The notes under the pieces: generated by a model
What the model saw: the letters and a program-made list of their open reading frames with translations, nothing else
Database searches by the model: none
Told to the model about the DNA's origin: nothing
Program-made: the position numbers and the translations under genes
NCBI GenBank assembly: GCA_019677205.1
Contig: JAAMXY010001070.1
Location: 1 to 51,220 of the forward strand
Reading direction: 5' to 3'
DNA length: 51,220 nt
Source of the DNA: Pinguiococcus pyrenoidosus
Taxonomy: Eukaryota; Sar; Pinguiophyceae; Pinguiochrysidales; Pinguiochrysidaceae
Shown: piece after piece, positions 1 through 9,925 of the stretch
Numbering within the stretch: position 1 is the first letter of the stretch
How the letters are laid out: every line of letters starts with the position of its first letter

Positions 1-369
1 AAGGCGTGAACTTGTCCTTCAGCCAGTGGTACTTCGGTTCCCGCGCCAACCATACTGCAGCGTACTCCGGTATCCTACTGTCCGGTGACAGACTTTCAGA
101 ATCGTTGGTGGACTTTTGAAGAACAATTCGGACTCTGGTGCTATCGTCGGCCACAAGGCGTCCATGTGGCGCTATCGAAAGTCGGTGGCGTTTCGCCAAG
201 CGATCGTCGCCATCGTGGACTTCCATGACTTTCCAGCGTCACTGCTTCATTTAAGCAATGAGTGATCTTGAGGCCATTTGTGCCAAGGCTGTAGTGCCAG
301 GCAATCCCGCATGGGATCGATCGGAGAGTTCAGCGCCTCCAGACTGCGAATGGACCCCTTCTTCCCCTC
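1..369. other. Upstream intergenic region, no gene seen
   Basis: No long open frame and no recognisable protein segment is visible in this stretch before the first gene. It presumably holds the promoter and 5' leader of the Sfi1-type gene, and possibly part of a neighbour outside the window. I see no RNA gene or repeat in it. Confidence 0.5.
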
Positions 370-3300
370 ATGTTAGGATTTGCAACGCGTCAGGACTGGC
401 AGGAGGATGAGAGATCCATGCAGCACCAGGGAGTGGCCAGCGGTTGCTGCGAGGCGAGCCGCTTGATCTCGGAGCGCGCGGATGCCGTCTCCAAGCTGCA
501 GTGTCAGGTCTATGCGATCCACGAGAACAACGCGGAGCTGGAAGCTCGGCTTCTCCTCTGGCGCATTAAGAAGGATGAGGACCGAAAACGGAAAATGGAC
601 AAGAAATACCGCCGAAAACGCAGCAAACAGAACCGGGAGCTCATGGTATGCAAGCGGAGGGCCTCTCCTGTGCAAAGGGCCTCTCCTGTGCAAAAGGTCT
701 CTCCTGTGCAAAAGGCTTCTCCTGCGCGCAGCGCCTCAAGCAGCGCTTTGGCCGAAGCTCTTCCGAGCAAGCATGATAGGCGGTCACGAAGGCGGCAGCG
801 TCGCAAGAGAGGTCTCCGGGTCCTGGTCTCGGCACTGAGCGTGGTGCGAGACCTGGTGTCTCTTCGGCTTGCTTTTCGCCAGTGGCTTGTGGCGCTCCAA
901 AGCCATCGGCCAAGCTCTTCTCAGGCGGCCTTCACCACCGTCTGGGCCACACTGCTTAAAAATGTCCTCTGCAATCTGGAGAGCAGAGTCTCCCGTCGTC
1001 GACTCTCCGAGCTGCGGCGCGCTTGGGCGACCTGGGCGGCGTCCCACCAAAAGCTACGGATGCTGGAATGGGCACTTCGCGCTTGCTCTGCTTTGTGCTC
1101 GAAAGCTATGGCATATCGACTGGCCTTCGGCTTTGACAAGTGGCGGTCTTGGGTGAAGTTTGAGCGGCCCCTTGGAAAGAGTGGTCGAGAGACTGCCTGG
1201 CTCAAGGCTTTGCTATCCAGAACGACGCTGAGACTTGCGCAGCAGGCGTGGCAAGGATGGCGGAGCTTCGTGCTTGGTGCAAGAGAATCGGAGACAAGAG
1301 CTGCGCTCTGGACGAGGAAGGCGATGATCGTAAGGTCACCCGAGCTGCGACGCTTGGCCCGCTGCTTGTTGCGAAGCGCGAGGCGTCGTTTGCTGGCCGG
1401 CATGCTTCGCTGGATACGCATGGCGTATGAGAAGGAGATCCTGACGTCGCGCTTGTCCAATCTGTGTCGCGTGCCGGGAGCTCGTCGCCGGCTTCTTCTG
1501 CTCACCGGATGGTATCGGTGGTGGCGCCACTACGTGCAGCGCAGTCACCTGAAGTCGCGTGAGGAAGAAGCTCGGCGGTGCCTCCGCGCTGCTCTTGTGA
1601 GGTACCGACGTCTCTGGCTACAGATGGGCTTTCGACGGTGGCGAGGCCGGGCGGATGATCTGTGCGATACGTCTCGGTATTTAAGGAAGATGTCGGTACT
1701 GGACATTCAGCATAGCAGACTTCGCCTTGCGCGCGCTTGGCGCAGGTGGGAGGCGTATGGAATGGGGGTTGAGGCTCTCAAAAGGGCTGCCCAGACTCTA
1801 CGCCACACGCTTCTTCGAATGCGTTCACGAAGAATGCTACGAGCCTTTGACGCCTGGACGCTCTTCCTCCTGCATCAGCTGGCGGCCGACAAGATGCGCC
1901 ATCTACGAGAAACGATGCTGCATGCGATAGTGATCCGCCTGCGTCGACGTCGACTTGCTGAGGGGCTTCAGAGATGGCGACGACGGAACCGCCAAGATTC
2001 GGGGGCGATCGGCCTTGCGAGAGCGTGTTTGCTCGGCTTGGCTCGTGCCATGGCACGCGCCTTCCAAGTCTGGCGGAACTATGCCTCGCAAGTCGCAAAG
2101 CGATCCGGTTCCCTGAGGGTGCTGAGCAGAATCGCCAAGCATTCATGGAAGCAAAGCTTGGCTAGCGCGTGGAGTACCTGGCAACTGATTACGTCTAAAC
2201 GTCTCAAGTCTTTGGAACGACTGACAGCCTTTTTTCCGAAAGCGAAGCTTCAGGCGGCGTGGAGAATCTGGAGGGAACGACACCAGACCTTGGATCGGAA
2301 CGTTCAAGCCTGGCTTCTCCTGGTTTCCTCAGTGACCTCGATAGAAAAGCGGCGCTTGCAGAACCGTTTCTGTCATTGGAGGCAGAACGCCAAGCGGAAA
2401 CGGCAGCTGCGCCAAAGCGCCAGAACGCTCCTGAGGTGCCTTGCCACCAAGCTGAAGCTCCGCCTGGCGTCGTACTGGAAGCACTGGGCCACCAAGACGC
2501 TCTTCGCGCACGTGAGCAGCATCCAGCGGAAGCTGAAGCTTCAGGGCATCTCACGCCGCCTCCAGACGGCGTATCTCCGCTGGCGCAAGCGTTGCTTGAT
2601 CGCCAAGTTCAACCAGTGGCGAAGGCTGGCAGCAACGCCTCGACGCTTCCCAACGACCAGTGCAACGCCACTGAAGTCGATACTTCCAGAAGCTTCGGCA
2701 CGAGTCCGCCGTATCCTCCTTCGTCGCTCGCGTCAGCATTTGCGACGACGTTGGACACAATGGATGATGGTGGTGCAGCACAACTCCAGCACAGCGCAGC
2801 TTAGGCATTGGGCTGTCCAGCTGATGCGAGGAGCTTTGCGGCGCATTGTTGACAAGTCGGCGTGGGGGAGACTCCGAGCGGCTTGGACACACTGGAGCGG
2901 AGTCGGTGCTTTCGCTCGTATCATCTTCGCATGCTTCGAGCGTCGCAAGCTGAAGCTGGTGCACCAAGCGTGGCAGAAGTGGTTTGGCGTCGCCAAGGGG
3001 CTAAAGCTTCTGCGCTCGACTTTGCCACTGCTGAAGCTTTGCATCAACGGCCAGCATGTCCAGCTGCATACCGCCATGCATCGATGGCGCCAGCAAAGCA
3101 TCTTGACGCGAGCAAGAGACTGTGTTGATATCAGCGTGAAGCAGGAAGCACTCGTGCGATTGGACGTCATCTCCCGCGCGTCTCGTTCCAAGCGTCTGGT
3201 GCGCGCTTGGTTCCTTTGGAGAACTGTCGGTGTGGAAATGGAGTCGAGTGGCGTGAAGCATCGCTACGTTGCCCACTTGCTTTGGCGGATGCACTCCAAG

Positions 3301-6033
3301 GTGCTGGCAAGAGTCTTTCGAGTCTGGAGGGTGAAGAGCACTGAGTGTCGCCTCCTGAGCGCGCAGCAGATCCTCGCGGCGCGCGAAATCCGCCGTATCA
3401 CGCGACAGAGCTGCTTCGTATTGCTCACGCGGGCATGGCGTCTGTTGAGAGGAACCACAGCGAAAGCAAATGTCAAGGTGCAGGCGGAGCTCGCTCAACG
3501 TCTCAAGGACGCCAACCAAGCGAAGCATAACCTCCTACACAGATCGGTGATGACGCTGCTTCGCCTGCGTCTCGACGTGAAGATGGAACGAAGTGTTCGA
3601 GGCGCCTTCAACAGATGGCGACAATGCGCCGCCAAAGGTACCAAGCTTCTTCGGCACTCGCGGCGGATACTCAAGGGCCACTATCGCCGCGCCTGGAGCA
3701 CCTGGGGCCAGCTTGTTTCGCAGCGGAAGGCACAACAATCAATCTTGGAAAGTCGTACTCGCCACTTCATGCACGCGATATCGACGACGCTATCCTTTGC
3801 TCAAGCCCGGCGGTGCAGAAGAACCTTTGAGCTCTGGAAGAGCAGGATAGACCTGACCAGACGTCTGCGTCGCTTGATGGCTATGGGGAGGCTTCGCAGG
3901 GAGAGCCTCGGATTTGAGAAGTGGAGAGAGGCGTGTCGCACATGCAAGGATCGCAGGCGGCGGCTTGGCGCCTTGGTTGCTCGCCTTCGGTACAGATCGC
4001 GCGAGTGCGTCCAAAGCGCATGGTGGCGCTGGATGTTGTTCGCCCTTCGCCACCGCCAGCATCTTCTTCATGACACATGGCGTCAGTGGAGACTGCGGGT
4101 GGAGAGGCTTCGCCTTCGAAATGCCGTGATGACGAACGTGATGAGACGTCAGCGACACCGGCTCCTTCTGTCTTTGTCCGAAGCGGTTCGTCGCTGGCGC
4201 ATATACGCAATCGGGAGACCCGAAGCTCTCAGTGCTTTGATCCGACGGGCTCGGCATCGAAACTTGCTACTGGCTTGGCAAAGGTTGAAGGCGGCAACGA
4301 TCGCTGCCGCAGTAGATCGACTAGCGTTCAGGAATGGCCTCCGTTGCTTGAAGCGAAACCACGCGAACAAACGAGTCGGTTGGCTGAGAGCCGCGTGGAA
4401 GAAGTGGGATTGTGCTTCACGCACGGTGAGCCTTGAGCGACGACGACGTCATCTATTGGAGCGGGAAGCGAAAAAGAAGACGTATCGGAGGCTTCGAGAT
4501 AGCTGGGCCTGTTGGACAAGGGAACATGAGAAGCGGCGTCTTGTGGATGCCTACGAAGGTCTATCCCTAGGGGCAGCGAGAACCCTGAGCTGCGTTGTGG
4601 TGCGGAAGCTGAAAGACAAGAGGGTGCGAAGCGCCTTCTTCCGATGGCACATGATGTCCGTCAGCAGCGCGCTCGCACACCGCTTCGGGATCAGCAGGAT
4701 CTCTTCAAGCATGAGAGACGTACGGACCAAGCGAATGCAACGCGCCTTCCACCGTTGGTCGCACGCTGCGGCCCAAGCGAGGGAAATGCACCTTCAGGCA
4801 GACAAGACGAAATTAGGCATTCGGGCTGGAGCGCAGCTCCTCCTTCTTCAGGAGAAACACTGGAGACGCAGGCGGCAGCTTGCGGCGCTCTGGAAGTGGC
4901 GCAGCACTCTCGTCGTCCACCACCTGACTGTCACCCAGGCGCGGCCTCATGGGAGCAAGCAAGAGGACCTGCGCCGCAGGACTACACCGCTAAAGCACCT
5001 TCGCTCGCAGTTGCTGGCGGTGAGCTTCGTGAAAGCTGCGAGGGCATTTGCAATTTGGCGAGGACGCCTCATCGAATGGAGGGCGAAGACCGTTGGCGCC
5101 CTGATTCTTTTTCACCGGTACCGAAGAGCTTGGAGGAAGGCCGTCGCCCCGGCGATGTCGGCGTGGCGCCGGACGCGTCTTGGAGACGCAATGCCAGTCT
5201 CAACGACTTCTACAGTAGGCGTGTCCAAGAAGTCGAGAATGGCACGGGATCTGCTGACGAATTGGATTGTTGGACTTGGACGCCACATGCTCAGCAAGGC
5301 ATTCGGCAAGTGGAAGAACTGTGCGTGGCAGCGGCGGAGGTACCAAAGCGCTCAGGCGATGTTCGGGTCTCGCTCCGACGATGACAGAAGAAACGCTGGT
5401 GCCCAACGGAAAGCCAGCACTTGCGGAGCATCGATCGAGAGCCAGTCTACCAAAAGCACAAGACATACTCAGACGGAGCCCTATGCCCAGCTCCTTGCCA
5501 GGCATTGCTCGGTCCCGTCGGTGGATTGGGAGGAGTTGCTGACACCGACGGCGCAGAAGGAAGAAGACGATGAAAAACTTCAGCTTGACGGTGGAGAGCG
5601 AAGGCCTTGCGCGGGTGGCTTGGCTTTGGAAGTCCCCTCGATTGACTCGCGCCACAGGGACCTGCGTGTCGTTGGGCAAGAAGCCTGGACCCAGCGGCTG
5701 CGCCTAGCAAGCAGATCACGCGACTCCCAGAGCGTTCAACGTCTTCTGCGCCGTCTCAACGACCGAGCATCTCTGCTGAAGATGAGAGATGCACTTTCCC
5801 GCTGGCGAAGAAAATCGGTGGTAGGCAAAAAGCCACTATCCAAGGCATCGTACACATTGCTTCGGAGCGTGTTTCAGCGGCTGCTTCGACGCGCTTTTTC
5901 GGACTGGAGAACAGTGATCATGAAGACCGAGATGAGACGACTTTTGGCAGAGTGCGAGGTGCTCGCTGAGCAGTCCGAAATGCTCCGCATGATGTATCTC
6001 AACGTCACGCGCGTGGACCCTCAAGTCGATTGA
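370..6033 (+). CDS. Giant Sfi1-type centrin-binding-repeat protein, 1887 aa
   Basis: Single uninterrupted exon ending in TGA. From about residue 200 to the C-terminus the protein is built of roughly 40 copies of a 30-45 residue unit. Each carries a core of the form L-x2-A-[WF]-x2-W-[RK], for example LRRAWATWAAS, LAQQAWQGWRSFV, MARAFQVWRNYAS, VRGAFNRWRQCA and LSKAFGKWKNCA. This is the pattern of Sfi1 repeats, which form a long helix that binds one centrin per repeat at centrosomes, basal bodies or spindle poles. The protein is strongly basic (Arg/Leu/Trp rich). Residues ~95-125 carry a tandem SPVQ motif. An acidic/Ser-rich, repeat-poor patch lies at ~1660-1770, before the last repeats. The start at 370 is the first Met; Met at 418 is an alternative. 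Family assignment is by repeat pattern, and true Sfi1 orthology is inferred. Converges on the next gene with 74 bp between stops. Confidence 0.85.
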   Translation: MLGFATRQDWQEDERSMQHQGVASGCCEASRLISERADAVSKLQCQVYAIHENNAELEARLLLWRIKKDEDRKRKMDKKYRRKRSKQNRELMVCKRRASPVQRASPVQKVSPVQKASPARSASSSALAEALPSKHDRRSRRRQRRKRGLRVLVSALSVVRDLVSLRLAFRQWLVALQSHRPSSSQAAFTTVWATLLKNVLCNLESRVSRRRLSELRRAWATWAASHQKLRMLEWALRACSALCSKAMAYRLAFGFDKWRSWVKFERPLGKSGRETAWLKALLSRTTLRLAQQAWQGWRSFVLGARESETRAALWTRKAMIVRSPELRRLARCLLRSARRRLLAGMLRWIRMAYEKEILTSRLSNLCRVPGARRRLLLLTGWYRWWRHYVQRSHLKSREEEARRCLRAALVRYRRLWLQMGFRRWRGRADDLCDTSRYLRKMSVLDIQHSRLRLARAWRRWEAYGMGVEALKRAAQTLRHTLLRMRSRRMLRAFDAWTLFLLHQLAADKMRHLRETMLHAIVIRLRRRRLAEGLQRWRRRNRQDSGAIGLARACLLGLARAMARAFQVWRNYASQVAKRSGSLRVLSRIAKHSWKQSLASAWSTWQLITSKRLKSLERLTAFFPKAKLQAAWRIWRERHQTLDRNVQAWLLLVSSVTSIEKRRLQNRFCHWRQNAKRKRQLRQSARTLLRCLATKLKLRLASYWKHWATKTLFAHVSSIQRKLKLQGISRRLQTAYLRWRKRCLIAKFNQWRRLAATPRRFPTTSATPLKSILPEASARVRRILLRRSRQHLRRRWTQWMMVVQHNSSTAQLRHWAVQLMRGALRRIVDKSAWGRLRAAWTHWSGVGAFARIIFACFERRKLKLVHQAWQKWFGVAKGLKLLRSTLPLLKLCINGQHVQLHTAMHRWRQQSILTRARDCVDISVKQEALVRLDVISRASRSKRLVRAWFLWRTVGVEMESSGVKHRYVAHLLWRMHSKVLARVFRVWRVKSTECRLLSAQQILAAREIRRITRQSCFVLLTRAWRLLRGTTAKANVKVQAELAQRLKDANQAKHNLLHRSVMTLLRLRLDVKMERSVRGAFNRWRQCAAKGTKLLRHSRRILKGHYRRAWSTWGQLVSQRKAQQSILESRTRHFMHAISTTLSFAQARRCRRTFELWKSRIDLTRRLRRLMAMGRLRRESLGFEKWREACRTCKDRRRRLGALVARLRYRSRECVQSAWWRWMLFALRHRQHLLHDTWRQWRLRVERLRLRNAVMTNVMRRQRHRLLLSLSEAVRRWRIYAIGRPEALSALIRRARHRNLLLAWQRLKAATIAAAVDRLAFRNGLRCLKRNHANKRVGWLRAAWKKWDCASRTVSLERRRRHLLEREAKKKTYRRLRDSWACWTREHEKRRLVDAYEGLSLGAARTLSCVVVRKLKDKRVRSAFFRWHMMSVSSALAHRFGISRISSSMRDVRTKRMQRAFHRWSHAAAQAREMHLQADKTKLGIRAGAQLLLLQEKHWRRRRQLAALWKWRSTLVVHHLTVTQARPHGSKQEDLRRRTTPLKHLRSQLLAVSFVKAARAFAIWRGRLIEWRAKTVGALILFHRYRRAWRKAVAPAMSAWRRTRLGDAMPVSTTSTVGVSKKSRMARDLLTNWIVGLGRHMLSKAFGKWKNCAWQRRRYQSAQAMFGSRSDDDRRNAGAQRKASTCGASIESQSTKSTRHTQTEPYAQLLARHCSVPSVDWEELLTPTAQKEEDDEKLQLDGGERRPCAGGLALEVPSIDSRHRDLRVVGQEAWTQRLRLASRSRDSQSVQRLLRRLNDRASLLKMRDALSRWRRKSVVGKKPLSKASYTLLRSVFQRLLRRAFSDWRTVIMKTEMRRLLAECEVLAEQSEMLRMMYLNVTRVDPQVD
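659..730 (+). repeat. 18-bp tandem repeat inside the Sfi1-type gene
   Basis: Four to five near-identical copies of an 18-bp unit (core CCTCTCCTGTGCAAA) encode [RK]-[AV]-S-P-V-Q repeats. The unit length is a multiple of three, so copy-number changes would keep the frame. The Ser-Pro pairs are potential proline-directed kinase sites; this is inference. Confidence 0.9.
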
Positions 6034-6107
6034 GATCCGATAGAGGTGGTGAGTGAGTGGTGCGACCCTGTTGCGCAAACATCAGCGAATGAGTTTCATC
6101 CTTCTAT

Positions 6108-8587
6108 CTACAACTGTGATGCGATCGCGTCTTCGTACTCAAAGCCATCGTCGTCAAAGTCGGAGGAGTGGTCACTCGCGCATTCCTTGTCTGTGCGCTC
6201 CTGATCTTCCTTGATGCGCGCCAGGGCGGACTGGAACTTCAGGAACGCGGCAGCCTCTGCCTGCTTCTCCATCCGATCCGCCGCGTCCCGCAAGAAGTGC
6301 TCCAGAAACTCCACGGGATCCGTGGGATTCGCACGCACCTAATACACGATCAAAAGCACGGTGAACGGATCCACAAGACGCATCGGCAGTCTCTTGCTGC
6401 CCAACGTAGCCACGTACCATTTCCAGCATCCCTTGGGTCACGTGGGGCATGATCATGTTCGTCAAATACCCCGAGAACTTTTGTGCCCGCTGCTTCATCT
6501 CGTCAGCGCGCTCCTTCGCGAATCTCTTCGACGCCTGTCTGACGTCGAAGAGGCTGGCATGGGCTGCGATTCCTGGCTCGTCGTCTTCGTCGGACTCTTC
6601 GTCGGACTCTTCCTCGTCTTGGTCCCGCTCCCTGCTCTGCTTCTCCTGGCTGTCCGCTGGATCTTCCGCTTCTGCAGTCTGTTCTTCCGGCTGCTCTTCT
6701 CCGTCCTCTTCTTGTGCCACAGCTTCGTCCCCATGAGCTGCTTGCGTTCCCTCGGTAGCCTCGGCTTGCTCGCCATCGTCATCCATTCCTTCTGTGCCCT
6801 CCTCCGCCTCGGTCTGTTGGGCAACTCTAGGCTCGCTTTGGCCTTCCGCAGCTTCCGCAGCTTCTGCAGCTTCTGCAGCTTCCGCAGCTTCTGCAAGCCA
6901 CAAGATGCCGGACGGGAGGTGGGACCTGATGAAAGCTCGCATCGCTTCAAGCCTAGCCTTCTCCTTGGCTTCGAGATCGGGCTCCTCCGCTGTCGCAGAA
7001 GTCGTTTCGCTTTCCTCGCATTCCTCGCACTCCTCGGGCATTTCCACCAGCATTTCACCCCCTTCTTGTTGCTCGTCCGCATTCCCTCCCCCTTCGTCTT
7101 CAGCATCACCTTCGCCTTCCCCTTCTGCCTTAGCTGCGGCGGCACGTTCGGCTTGACCGGCGCCTTTGGTCTTTTTGGGGTCTTTCCCGCGTTCTTTTCC
7201 TGCTTGCTTCGTGTCCCCGATCTCAGGAGGAGGCTCACGGTACCGTATGAAGTTCTCAGCAGCTGCCCTTGGCGCCATGGAAACCGCTGCCAACGCGTCT
7301 ATGATCAAGCCTCGGAACTTCTCGGCTTCTGTCGGTTCGCTGTCTGCTTCCGTGGCTGCTTCTTCCTCTTCCTCAGCAACATGCATTCGCACCACGAAGC
7401 GGCAGTTCGGAGTCAACCCTCTTGCGACGCAGTACGCCTTCACCGCTTCTTCGGCTGCGTCAACGAGTCCACGCGGTGCCTCCAGCTGCAGACCCGAGCC
7501 AGCGGGAGCGCTCGTTAGCCTACTCAGCAGGCCCGAGTCGGCATTGACCGCTAGACTCAAGTGAAATGGGGGCGCATTCGGACCAAAGCGCGACACGTCC
7601 AGTTCTTTCTTGCTCGACAGGAAGCCGAAATCCATGCTCCCGCCAAAGGCCTTGGCGACGGCCGCCACGACCAGGGAGAGGCCATTCACGAAGCAGCCGG
7701 TTTCATCGCTGGGTGCAGTCGCAATCACGTAGGAAGGAACGGAGGCAGCCTCGGTGGCATCGGCCAGCTTGCCGGCCAGGTACATGAGGAAACGAGCATG
7801 ATCTCGGACGTGCAAGGTCAGCAACCGACTGCCGCCAAAAGCGCCACCGATGGCGAACTGAAGCTTCTCCTTCACTTCTTCCGTTGCCTCCGACATCCCC
7901 GCTGCTTCCCAGCACACCTTTCGTGGAGAGAGAATGGCAGCTCTGTCAGCCCTACCTAGTACTTCTACGACAACGATGCTGCGGTAGCAGAATGGCAGGA
8001 TGAGCAGTGTCTCACCTGAAACAGTGGCGCCAAGGCGTCTTCCCCTTCTCCGAACAGCATGCCGGTCGCCATGATCATCCCTGCAAGTCTTTGCTCGTTC
8101 TCCGCGGCCTGTCGCTGCTCTGCCGTGGCTCCTGAGGGGAGCGGCAGCCTCGCTCCGTTGAGAGCGAGTATCCTATCCTCCAACATCTTCAACTTCTCGT
8201 AGCCTTCCATGGGATATCGTCGTCGATAGAGCTGCTCATCTGCACAGGCCTCCGTACTCCCTCCCCAGCTCAGTAGAGACGATACCTAAAGGACGATTGC
8301 GCTGCGCGTAAGATTGGCACCTACCAAGAATACTCTACGCCAGCGCCACATACCCCAATGACGGCTTTAAGCCGCGAAAGCCCTGCAAGATGGGCCAGGC
8401 GGATGCCGTCGACCAGCTCCAGAAGGTCCTGCAGGTCTTCTTGAAGGTTGAGAACGCAGATGTCCGCCCCCAGCACGTCTTCAATGGTGTCTCCATAGCT
8501 GGGCGCCACGTCCCATCCCTGCAACTTTGCCTCGGCTGCCTGACTTCGGCCTTGGTAGCTGCCGATGTGGCTGATGAAGAGCCTCAT
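6108..8587 (-). CDS. AK7-like protein: Rossmann-type N-terminus and Dpy-30 motif, no adenylate kinase core
   Basis: Four exons: 8587-8354, 8285-8016, 7917-6418 and 6338-6108. All junctions are phase 0 GT-AG, giving 744 aa. Exon 1 (start MRLFISHIGSYQGRS) and exon 2 resemble the NAD-epimerase-like N-terminal region of adenylate kinase 7: a beta strand plus the segment VIG/VSSLLSWGG, then an RRRYPMEGYEKLKMLED helix. Exon 3 continues with LTLHVRDHARFLMYLAGKL, matching the AK7 'hD-A' strand region, then a long Glu/Ala-rich low-complexity stretch. The end of exon 3 plus exon 4 rebuilds the Dpy-30 signature (YLTNMIMPHVTQGMLEM joined to VRANPTDPVEFLEHFL), which docks to amphipathic helices in radial spokes and similar assemblies. 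No GxxxxGK[ST] P-loop is found anywhere, so the kinase domain expected in AK7 is absent. The most likely role is structural, in the axoneme. The AK7 relationship is from motif order and is moderately sure; the exon model is well supported. Confidence 0.75.
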
Positions 8588-9100
8588 CTTGCACTCCCTG
8601 CCGCCTCACGTTGTTGCCGAGCACCAAACGCTGCGACCGACCTTCAAGTGCCTACGAAGAGGTAGAACTCCGGGAAAGTCCGGGAAAAATGCGGAAATGG
8701 CGGAGAAAAGAGGGAAAGTTCTCGAGGTGTAACCGCCGAGACAGCGCCAGCTTGGTTGTGCAGCATCGACAGAGTGCACGGATCGATACGGAGTGCTTGG
8801 CATCCGGCTTTCGCCCCATTTTGAGGCATGGACGGTCAGCGCAATACCGACGCCACATCCGACGCCGTGGTGGTGGATGCTGGGATGGGCGTCTCTTCAG
8901 CTGCTGCTGGATGCTGAGATGGAGAGGGTTGTAGGGCAAGAGAGGCGCGCAGACTTGCAGGGAAGGCAGTGTAAACAACTGGCTCGAGTACAGGGCTTTG
9001 CAGGACAAAGGTGCCGTAGAAAGTGGCGCAGCGCGCGCGCTAGAAGCATGTGTCCAAGCTGCTCATGCTTGTCCACAAGCCGCAACACAGATCTCTTCTC
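8588..9100. other. Intergenic region between two minus-strand genes
   Basis: It lies between the start of the AK7-like gene and the stop of NDUFA5. It should hold the AK7-like promoter. A purine-rich segment with a repeated TCCGGGAAA word lies at about 8668-8715. I recognise no coding signal in the small open frames here. Confidence 0.45.
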
Positions 9101-9638
9101 CTATGCGCCCTCCGGTGGCTTGTTGTAGTCGTCAATGATCTCCCAAAGCTTCCACCCTGCCAAAGACATCCACGGAGATCCAATTCAGCGTTTCTTCACC
9201 CTGTGGCCTTTTTCCCTTCGGCGTCGCGCACCTTTGTACTGGTCAATCAACTCCAGCTCGTCGTCCGCGTGGATCATGAGCTCCTCGATCTGTCCCAAGC
9301 CGATGGCGGTCTCCACCTCCCCGACTGTCTTACAATTCAGAATGGTCGCGACACGGTGTCGGTAGATCTTCTCGACGCTCTCACGGTACGAGCAGTCCGG
9401 CAGCTCCTGCCAGAGCGCCGCAGGTTAGGCATTCTGCGCACAAAATCGCGCGAGGGTCGCGCGCGAAAGCGCCGAAAACGCCCACCTTAACCGCCTGAAG
9501 AATGCGCAAACTGCGCAAAAGAAGCTTCTCGCGGCCCAACGGCTCCACAGGCACCCCAACCAAGCCTGTCGACACCTTGGTGCGCACCGTAGAGAACTGT
9601 CGCACGGACAGACGCGCGGCGGCGCGGAGACTCAACAT
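9101..9638 (-). CDS. NDUFA5: NADH:ubiquinone oxidoreductase accessory subunit NDUFA5 (B13)
   Basis: Three exons: 9638-9486, 9406-9232 and 9156-9101, giving 127 aa with GT-AG introns of 79 and 75 bp. The N-terminus MLSLRAAARLSVRQFSTV is rich in Arg and Ser and has no acid residues, typical of a mitochondrial presequence. It is followed by the family hallmark KVSTGLVGVPVEP, then a helical hairpin region ELPDCSYRESVEKIYRHRV and TVGEVETAIGLGQIEELM. The C-terminus WKLWEIIDDYNKPPEGA closes in frame. The family is a small (about 115-140 aa) accessory subunit of the matrix arm of respiratory complex I, so length agrees. An upstream TTG-initiated extension is open but unnecessary. Shares a 287-bp divergent region with the FAM13-type gene. 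Confidence 0.9.
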
Positions 9639-9925
9639 CCTTGACTTCGTGTGCGGCGTCAATCCCCCGGCACTGTGCGCGCGTAAGTTGCCGCGGTGGC
9701 GGAATTATTTTAAAGTCAAGAGTGTCGAGCTTATGCATCGCGTATACGCGCCCGTTCGGATTCGTTTCTTTGTGTTTTGAAAATTAGGAGTATAAAGGAT
9801 GCGTACAGTTTCGTGTAGTCTAAAGTTCATGTGACATGTGTCCGCGCAATTCTATGCGTGATTTAGACGCCTTTGCTCACGCGCGCCGGCGCCGCATCCC
9901 CTCCTGCGCTGAACGTTAGGCGCCC
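9639..9925. promoter_or_regulatory. Shared divergent promoter region, NDUFA5 / FAM13-type gene
   Basis: The 287 bp between the two start codons is noticeably more AT-rich (around 9700-9860) than the flanking coding DNA. Both 5' leaders and promoters must lie here. No individual element is clear enough to name. Confidence 0.45.

Noticed and set aside
4644..5384. 246-aa plus-strand open frame inside the Sfi1-type gene
   Set aside because: Overlaps the main frame, has no recognisable motif, and is explained by GC-rich codon bias producing long shadow frames.
6361..7518. 385-aa plus-strand frame opposite the AK7-like gene, Leu/Phe-rich and membrane-like
   Set aside because: It is the complement of the Glu/Ala-rich linker; hydrophobicity is an antisense artefact of GAG/GAA codons.
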